From positions 1-11,505 of the forward strand of contig JAYTCQ010000330.1 of assembly GCA_043736395.1 (NCBI GenBank): a stretch of DNA of 11,505 nt. Reading direction: 5' to 3'. This DNA is from JAFDVL01 sp043736395. GTDB taxonomy: Bacteria; Acidobacteriota; Blastocatellia; RBC074. Shown one piece after another: positions 6,512-11,505 of the stretch. Position 1 is the first letter of the stretch; every line of letters begins with the position of its first letter. The notes below the pieces were generated by a model that was not told the DNA's origin, did not search any database, and worked only from the letters and a program-made list of their open reading frames with translations. Both the position numbers and the translations under genes were made by a program.

Positions 6512-7347
6512 CCTTCAAGCTTTTCAGATTGATGAGAATAGTCAGTCCGTGTGGAGTGGAATTTTTTGCGCTCACTGATCCTCCGCAACCTTCGATACAA
6601 CTTTTGACAATCGCCAAACCCTGCCCTGTTCCACCGGTGCTGCGCGCACGATCAGATTCTATTCGGAAAAAAGGATCGAAGAGTTTGTCGAGGTCTTTGT
6701 CATTCACGCCTTTGCCCCTATCTGTGCAAATAATTTGCCAGTCGTCATCTTTACGCTGACAAGAAATCGTGAGCTGACCTTCGGCGTAGCGCACAGCATT
6801 GCGAATAATATTTGCCAGCGCACGCGCCAATAATTCCGGCTGCGCCTGAACGATCACGCGGCTGTCAACCTCGTTGCGGATTGCAGTAATTCCGGCTGCT
6901 TCTCGTGTGATCACTTGTTCGATTAACGGAAATAGTTCAACAGCTAAAAGGGAAATTTCCGACTGCTTCATTCCCGCCTTGGAGTATGACACTAATTCCT
7001 TGACGAGCTTGACCATCAATTCTACTTCTTCCTGCACGTCGGCGACATAGCCGCGATTGTTCGCGTCTACGCGTTCATCAAGAATGCTCAACGCAAATTG
7101 CATTCGCGCCAGCGGCGAATTTAATTAGTGTGAAATATCTCCGAGAAATCTTTTTTGTCCGGTCACGAATCCTGAGAGACGCTGCGTCAAATGATTAATT
7201 GAATTTCCTAATCGCCGCAATTCGTCGTTGCGATTTTCTTCTACGCGGACGGAGAAATTTTCTGCGGCGATTTGCTGTGTGGCGTTCGTCATTTGACGGA
7301 TGGCGTTCGTCATTTGACGGATGGCTTTCGTCAGGCTGCGGACTTGA
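6498..7347 (-). pseudogene. Histidine kinase remnant: HAMP, broken H-box and ATPase domain
   Basis: This is the 3' part of a membrane sensor kinase. Reading leftwards, it holds a HAMP linker (RSLTKAIRQMTNA to NFSVRVEENRNDELRRLG), then the H-box RFLGDISH. An in-frame TAA (7127-7125) follows the histidine where family members have Glu (H-E-L-R-S-P), and the same frame continues as LNSPLARMQFALSIL. The HATPase domain is intact: NIIRNAVRY (N box), DRGKGVND (G1), FDPFFR (F box) and GGTGQGLAIVKS (G2). The signal-sensing and membrane part is missing because the IS30 left end replaces it near 7347. Open frames exist for 7421-7125, whose first ~26 codons derive from the IS, and for 7103-6498, which could give a 201-residue ATPase fragment. 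No response regulator is present. Loss of the 5' end plus the stop make it almost certainly non-functional as a sensor. Confidence 0.85.
7281..7343. repeat. 21-bp tandem repeat inside the HAMP coding region
   Basis: GGCGTTCGTCATTTGACGGA plus T is present twice without change (7281-7301, 7302-7322). A third, diverged copy follows (7323-7343). Seven codons per unit give the repeated peptide IRQMTNA, so the frame is kept and a seven-residue step is added to the predicted first HAMP helix. Confidence 0.85.
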
Positions 7348-8402
7348 ATTGAACAAGCAAGTGCAACCCAACGAGGCTGTGAAGGAGTAAGAGATTTGAT
7401 TTCTCTCTGACATGGCGTCATGAAAGAGTTGCATGAAGTACAAACAACTTACTCCTGAGCAAAGGTATCAAATCTACGCGTACATCCAAAACGACTGGAC
7501 GCAAACGAGAATCGCGTTGGAATTATGCGTCCACAAAGCAACGATCAGCCGCGAACTGAGAAGGAATAAACGCAGCGCGGCTACCGTCCGAAGAAAGCCA
7601 TTGAACTCGCGCAAGGAAGACGGCACGGCAAAAGCAAAGCGCGAATTTCTCTTGCGACGTGGGAATACATTGAAGCATCTATCCGGCAACAATGGAGTCC
7701 CGAACAAATCAGCGGACGACTACTGCACGAAGGAAAACCGACCGTGAGCCATACTTGGATTTATCAACATATCTCTCGTGACAAAGATGTGGGTGGCTCG
7801 CTGCACGAACATCTGCGCTGTCGGCGGAAGCGAAGAAAACGCTATGGCAAACACTCAAACAAAGGCATTTTAGTCAATCAAATCAGGATTGACGAGCGTC
7901 CTGCCATCGTGGATGAAAAATCCCGACTCGGCGATTGGGAAGTAGATTCCGTCATCGGCAAAGGTCATCAACAGAGCATCGTGACGATGGTTGAGCGCAA
8001 ATCAAAATTGCTGCGGGTGAAGAAAATTGATCACAAAACCGGAAGCCTGACGCGCGACGCGATCTGCACCGAGCTGCAAAACTTAGTCGTCAAAACGATC
8101 ACGAGCGACAACGGGAAAGAATTTTCCGAACACGAAGATACCGCGCAGCAGCTCCAAGCCGATTTTTATTTTTGCCATCCGTATTCCTCGTGGGAGCGCG
8201 GCGTCAACGAAAATACCAACGGCCTAATTCGCCAGTACTTTCCGAAACAAACCGAATTCGCTAAGATCACCGAGATGGACATTCAAGCGGCACAAAAAAA
8301 ACTGAATCATCGCCCGCGCAAAACGCTCGGCTATCTCACGCCGTCTGAGGTCTATTTCAAAGAACTCGCAGAATTATCCAATGTTGCACTTACTACTTGA
8401 AT
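7348..8402 (+). mobile_element. IS30-family insertion sequence
   Basis: The element is bounded by imperfect terminal inverted repeats. The left one is ATTGAACAAGCAAGTGCAAC (7348-7367); the right one, reverse complemented from 8383-8402, reads ATTCAAGTAGTAAGTGCAAC. They match at 16 of 20 bases. The ~1.05-kb length and a single transposase frame whose 3' end overlaps the right repeat are usual for IS30. No convincing target duplication is visible, and different broken genes lie on the two sides, so this is not a simple insertion into one gene. The exact outer ends are uncertain by a few bases. Confidence 0.85.
7433..8400 (+). pseudogene. IS30-family transposase, interrupted by a one-base frameshift
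   Basis: The N-terminal part has the IS30 helix-turn-helix (QLTPEQRYQIYAYI, then TRIALELCVHKATISRELRRN). The DDE catalytic core follows in another frame: Asp in GDWEVDSVIG (7945-7947), Asp in TSDNGKEF (8107-8109) and Glu in VNENTNGLIRQYFP (8209-8211), with 33 residues between the last two as expected. The frame changes at the AAA run at 7568-7570. Adding one A gives RRNKTQRGYRPKKAIELAQG and a continuous protein of about 322 residues, a normal IS30 length. In the present sequence the first frame continues out of register to a stop at 7747. The core could only be made separately, from a GTG at 7744. All catalytic residues remain, so the damage is recent or is a sequencing error. I see no slippery heptamer to suggest programmed frameshifting. 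Confidence 0.85.
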
Positions 8403-9411
8403 CTAAGCTTTTGCCAGCACAAGGTGCGACAGATACCGGATTGTCGCTCGGCGAAACATTGCTCAGCAGCCGCTTCAAGACAAGTGGCTATAGCACTGGA
8501 GCCATCGGGAAATGGCATCTCGGGACACAGTCACAATTTTTTCCAACACAACGCGGCTTCGATGAATTCTTTGGATTCCTGATCGGCACTCATTCCTATA
8601 AGACGTGGAATCTGCCAAATAATCCGATATATCGTGGGACGCAAACTGTCCCCGAAACCACTTATCTCACCGACGCATTCTCGCGGGAAGCAGTTGATTT
8701 TATTCAGCGTAACCAAAGTCAGCCTTTTTATGTGCATCTCGCATACAACGCTCCGCACGATCCGTTGGAAGCGACTGCTGAATATTTAGCGCGCTTTCCA
8801 AATATTACAGACGCCAACCGTCGAAATTTTGCCGCAATGATGGCAGCGATGGATGATGGCGTTGGCAAGGTGTTAACGAAGTTTCGCGAATTAAAGTTGG
8901 AAGAGAATACACTGATAATTTTCTTAAGTGACAACGGCGGTATTCAGTGCACCAACGCATCGCTCAACATCCCCTTCAATGGGCAGAAAGATCAACTTTT
9001 GGAAGGCGGGATTCATATTCCATTTATGATACAATGGAAAGGCTATTTGCCCGCTGGGGTCGTCAACATGGCTCCCATAACTTCTCTGGATATTTTCCCC
9101 ACGGCAGTCGCCTGTGCAACAGGTCAGAAATTCACGGATACCACACTGGATGGCGTCAATTTGATTCCTTACCTTCCTGGCGCAGATAAAACTTTGCCGC
9201 ACGACAAATTATTCTGGCGCTCTGGTACAACGCAATACGCCATTCGAAATGGTGACTGGAAGTTGCTCTATTACCAAAATACGTCTCGTCTTTATAATTT
9301 GGCGAACGATCAGGCAGAGCAAACAAATCTCGCCACTTCAAATCCGACAAAATTTATGAGCTGAAGGCACTTTACGATCAATGGAATTCGCAGTTGCCAC
9401 CAGCGCCATAA
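8403..9411 (+). pseudogene. Sulfatase 3' remnant, truncated by IS30 and frameshifted near its end
   Basis: The remnant matches the formylglycine-dependent sulfatase (alkaline phosphatase-like) fold from GLSLGETLLSSRF onward. It includes TGAIGKWHLGT, QRGFDEFFGFLIG, HLAYNAPHDP, IIFLSDNGG, EGGIHIPFMIQWKG, DIFPTAVA and NGDWKLLYY. The N-terminal ~100 residues are gone, including the first metal ligands and the C/S-x-P-S-R motif whose Cys or Ser becomes formylglycine, so it cannot be catalytic. At the other end the frame hits TGA after KFMS. Adding one A to the run at 9349-9352 would restore KIYELKALYDQWNSQLPPAP and a stop at 9409-9411. An open frame beginning at an ATG inside the IS30 right end (8381) reads into the remnant without interruption. 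The substrate class cannot be told. Confidence 0.88.
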
Positions 9412-9468
9412 GTATTTATTCGTGGCTCTAAACTATTCATTAATTATCAGGAAACGGCATAACTTTGA

Positions 9469-11415
9469 ATGAAAAATTTAATCATAAAAATCTCGCTTAC
9501 ATTTTTTTTCATGCTCACTTATCACGCTGTGGTTTGTGCTCAGGCTGGAGGCTCCGGCGATGGTGTTTGGGTGCGCAATGCATATTTTGGCGAAGGTCAA
9601 ACTTTTGATAAATGCCTTGGACATCAACCCGGGCAAGGTTTATATCACCATCACGCTCACCCAATCTGTTTGCGTGCCCAGCTTGACGACAATCTGATCA
9701 TAGTCAACGGCAGCCGTGTCGGCACTTTTTATCATGAAAAAAATTCGTCGTGGAAACATTCACCAATTCTGGGGTGGGCATTTGATGGCTATCCAATTTA
9801 TGGGCCTTATGGTTATAGCGATCCGCTCAATCCCAACAGCTCAATCAAGCGCATTAAGTCCAGTTTTCAACTCCGCAACATTACGCAACGAACAACTCTT
9901 CCCTCCTGGGCGTTGGCTCATCACACTGGCTTATCTCAAACACTTACCACTGCTCAATATGGGCCGGATATTTCTGACACTTTTCCACTGGGTCGTTATG
10001 TTGAAGATTTTGATGTTGTAACGAGTGCAGGCGATTTAGATCAGTACAACGGACGATTTACCGTTACTCCAGAATTTCCGACCGGGACATATGCGTATTA
10101 CACCACGATCAATGACGATGGCTCTCCGGCGTTTCCATACATCCTCGGAATGCAGTATTACGGCAACGTCACAGGAACCAATAACACTGCGGCACCTGCC
10201 AATGCGCAAAGTTATTTTAGTAATGGAACCTACTCGCAAGCTTTGACAGGTGTTCCGCAACTCAATTCCTGGTTCACGAAAAATTCCCAACAAAATGCGC
10301 AAGTAGTGAGCGGCTTCGATCCTTCTGCCGGAGCAAAAACGACGTGGCCTACCGACGTTCCAGCTGGAGCAAATGCCAACGGCGGTGTCACTACGCCAAC
10401 GAAAGCTGATGCCCAAACGATTAGCTATACCGATTCAACTGTCTACGTTACGGCTAACAATCTGGCCAGTTACACGATGGGGCCATGGTTTACGAATGGA
10501 ACGAATGGCGGCGTCTTCATGAATTTCCCCAGTGCACAAAATAATCGCGGGCAAATTCCACGGACTCCAGCGGTGGCAACAACCAAGCGAAATACGGGAC
10601 TGGGCGTAGCCGGGCTGTGGGTCAACGGCGTCGCCGTCTTCAACGTGCTTGACGGTGCGAGCTATAGCAACACATCGCGTGGCGATGTGGGCGGTGGAGC
10701 CGTTCAACCAAGCTCCGTTCATGTTTCAGCAGCTTCATTTGAAAGTGGGCCAATTGCACAGGGTGGATTTGTTTCGGCCTTCCCGCTGTTCGGATCCAAA
10801 CTGGCAACGAGTGCCGCCAGTGCGCCTACTACAATATGGCCGACCAGTCTAGGGGGCGCAACGGTAGGGATTAGAGATTCTGCTGGCACAACACACACAG
10901 GCACCATCGGTTACGCTTCACCCTCGCAAGTTAATTACCGCGTCCCTGAAGCCGCTGCGACAGGATTTGCTACCGTGACCATAAATGCGGGAGGTATTGC
11001 GACAACTGGGGCGCTTAATATTGCGGCGGGCTACCCTTCGATCTTCTTCCAGTTTAATGGAGAGTATACCGCCGCTGGATACATCACCAGATCAAGGAAC
11101 GGACAGAATTCTGACGAAGCGATTGTGCAAACCAGTGGCGGTACATTGGTACCGCTCCCAATTGATCTAGGTCCTGCAACCGATCAAGTATATTTAATTC
11201 TTTTCGGATCAGGTCTGGGTAAATCTGGGACGACCGCTACTACGAGTGTGAGCATCAGTGGAGTCACGCTGACACCCACATATTCTGGTGCACAAGGAAC
11301 CTGGGCTGGACTTGATCAATTCAATGTTCTTCTCCCGCGCACTTTGATTGGGAAAGGCAAAGTGGATGTGACCTTTACCATCAATGGCAAAGTTTCTAAT
11401 ACTGTTAATCAATAG
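9469..11415 (+). CDS. Secreted YHYH-domain protein with TIGR03437 C-terminal domain
   Basis: The 648-residue product starts with a Sec signal peptide (KNLIIK, hydrophobic core to about residue 22, probable cleavage after CAQA at 26). Residues 42-68 carry FDKCLGHQPGQGLYHHHAHP, a YHHH variant of the YHYH motif. HSPILGWAFDGYPIYGPYGY (97-116) and GTYAYYTTINDDGSPAFPYI (206-225) complete that half. Residues 317-409 look like the first half of a YHYH domain (VYVTANNLASYTMGPWF, GVAGLWVNGVAVFN), so the halves seem swapped. From about 417 the sequence matches TIGR03437 (VHVSAASFESGPIAQGGFVS, GTIGYASPSQVNYRVP, DQFNVLLPR), a domain typical of exported Acidobacteriota proteins. YHYH function is not well established; the clustered His residues suggest metal binding. 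The ATG at 9469 has only a distant AGGA (14 nt) but opens the signal peptide directly. It follows the sulfatase remnant by 57 bp on the same strand. Confidence 0.88.
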   Translation: MKNLIIKISLTFFFMLTYHAVVCAQAGGSGDGVWVRNAYFGEGQTFDKCLGHQPGQGLYHHHAHPICLRAQLDDNLIIVNGSRVGTFYHEKNSSWKHSPILGWAFDGYPIYGPYGYSDPLNPNSSIKRIKSSFQLRNITQRTTLPSWALAHHTGLSQTLTTAQYGPDISDTFPLGRYVEDFDVVTSAGDLDQYNGRFTVTPEFPTGTYAYYTTINDDGSPAFPYILGMQYYGNVTGTNNTAAPANAQSYFSNGTYSQALTGVPQLNSWFTKNSQQNAQVVSGFDPSAGAKTTWPTDVPAGANANGGVTTPTKADAQTISYTDSTVYVTANNLASYTMGPWFTNGTNGGVFMNFPSAQNNRGQIPRTPAVATTKRNTGLGVAGLWVNGVAVFNVLDGASYSNTSRGDVGGGAVQPSSVHVSAASFESGPIAQGGFVSAFPLFGSKLATSAASAPTTIWPTSLGGATVGIRDSAGTTHTGTIGYASPSQVNYRVPEAAATGFATVTINAGGIATTGALNIAAGYPSIFFQFNGEYTAAGYITRSRNGQNSDEAIVQTSGGTLVPLPIDLGPATDQVYLILFGSGLGKSGTTATTSVSISGVTLTPTYSGAQGTWAGLDQFNVLLPRTLIGKGKVDVTFTINGKVSNTVNQ

Positions 11416-11427
11416 TGCAGACAAAAA

Positions 11428-11505
11428 TCAGGCGGCAATGGAGCCATAAGTCCTGAGTTCCTCGTAGCGAGGATGGTTATGAATGAAAGTCGGGTGCAAA
11501 TCCAA
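11428..11505 (+). other. Hairpin-rich edge sequence, possible start of a structured RNA
   Basis: Immediately after the YHYH gene three pairings are visible: TCAGG (11428-11432) with CCTGA (11452-11456), enclosing GGC (11434-11436) with GCC (11443-11445), then a 6-bp hairpin TCCTCG-TAG-CGAGGA (11459-11473). The last bases, GAAAGTCGGGTGCAAATCC, recall the GGTG-AA-TCC core of cobalamin riboswitches and also generic conserved RNA stems. There is no T run after the hairpin, so it is a poor intrinsic terminator. The element is cut off at the window edge, so its identity cannot be settled. Confidence 0.25.

Noticed and set aside
7560..7580. Programmed -1 frameshift in the IS30 transposase
   Set aside because: No slippery heptamer or downstream stem is evident, and IS30 transposases are normally made from one frame; a lost A explains it better.
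7340..8410. Target-site duplication of the IS30 element
   Set aside because: The bases just outside the inverted repeats do not match convincingly at 2-3 bp, and the flanking genes differ.
10036..10416. 126-codon minus-strand open frame
   Set aside because: Shadow of the YHYH gene; no family features.
11459..11473. Intrinsic terminator of the YHYH gene
   Set aside because: The 6-bp hairpin is not followed by a T run.

Overview
The window most likely comes from an Acidobacteriota chromosome. The strongest clue is the secreted protein at the right end, whose last ~230 residues look like the TIGR03437 (Solibacter-type) C-terminal domain that is expanded in that phylum. Moderate GC and many dispersed palindromic repeats fit this, perhaps a Blastocatellia-like lineage, but that finer placement is inference.

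Left part (minus strand, reading leftwards). A GMC-family FAD oxidoreductase (6283..4565) is followed by a palindromic repeat block. Next come a 115-residue protein of unknown function (4311..3964) and, overlapping it by 4 nt (TTGA), a 1170-residue single-chain restriction-modification enzyme with a type ISP-like C-terminus (3967..455). After a second palindromic block, the first 58 codons of an SPFH/stomatin-like membrane protein (175..2) run off the left edge. A ~20-bp sequence carrying the Shine-Dalgarno of the 115-residue gene occurs again at the oxidoreductase stop codon. Removing one copy with the palindromic block would place the two genes 17 nt apart, so a repeat insertion may have split an operon.

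Middle part. An IS30-family element (about 7348..8402, 16/20-matching inverted repeats) separates two unrelated broken genes that both read away from it. To the left is a histidine kinase 3' remnant (minus strand) that also has an in-frame stop directly after the phospho-accepting histidine. To the right is a sulfatase 3' remnant (plus strand) that lacks the formylglycine-motif region. The IS30 transposase and the sulfatase each carry an apparent single-A deletion in a short A run. This is a decaying, rearranged IS-centred locus.

Right part. A secreted YHYH-domain protein (9469..11415) contains what look like the two halves of a YHYH domain in swapped order, followed by TIGR03437. After it lies ~90 bp of hairpin-rich DNA at the window edge that may begin a structured RNA.

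The most unusual theme is the number of palindromic elements. There are three intergenic composite blocks (206-439, 4396-4540, 6386-6511). A fourth element with perfect 22-bp arms sits inside the coding frame of the restriction-modification gene (728-794) and is translated, much as Rickettsia palindromic elements are.
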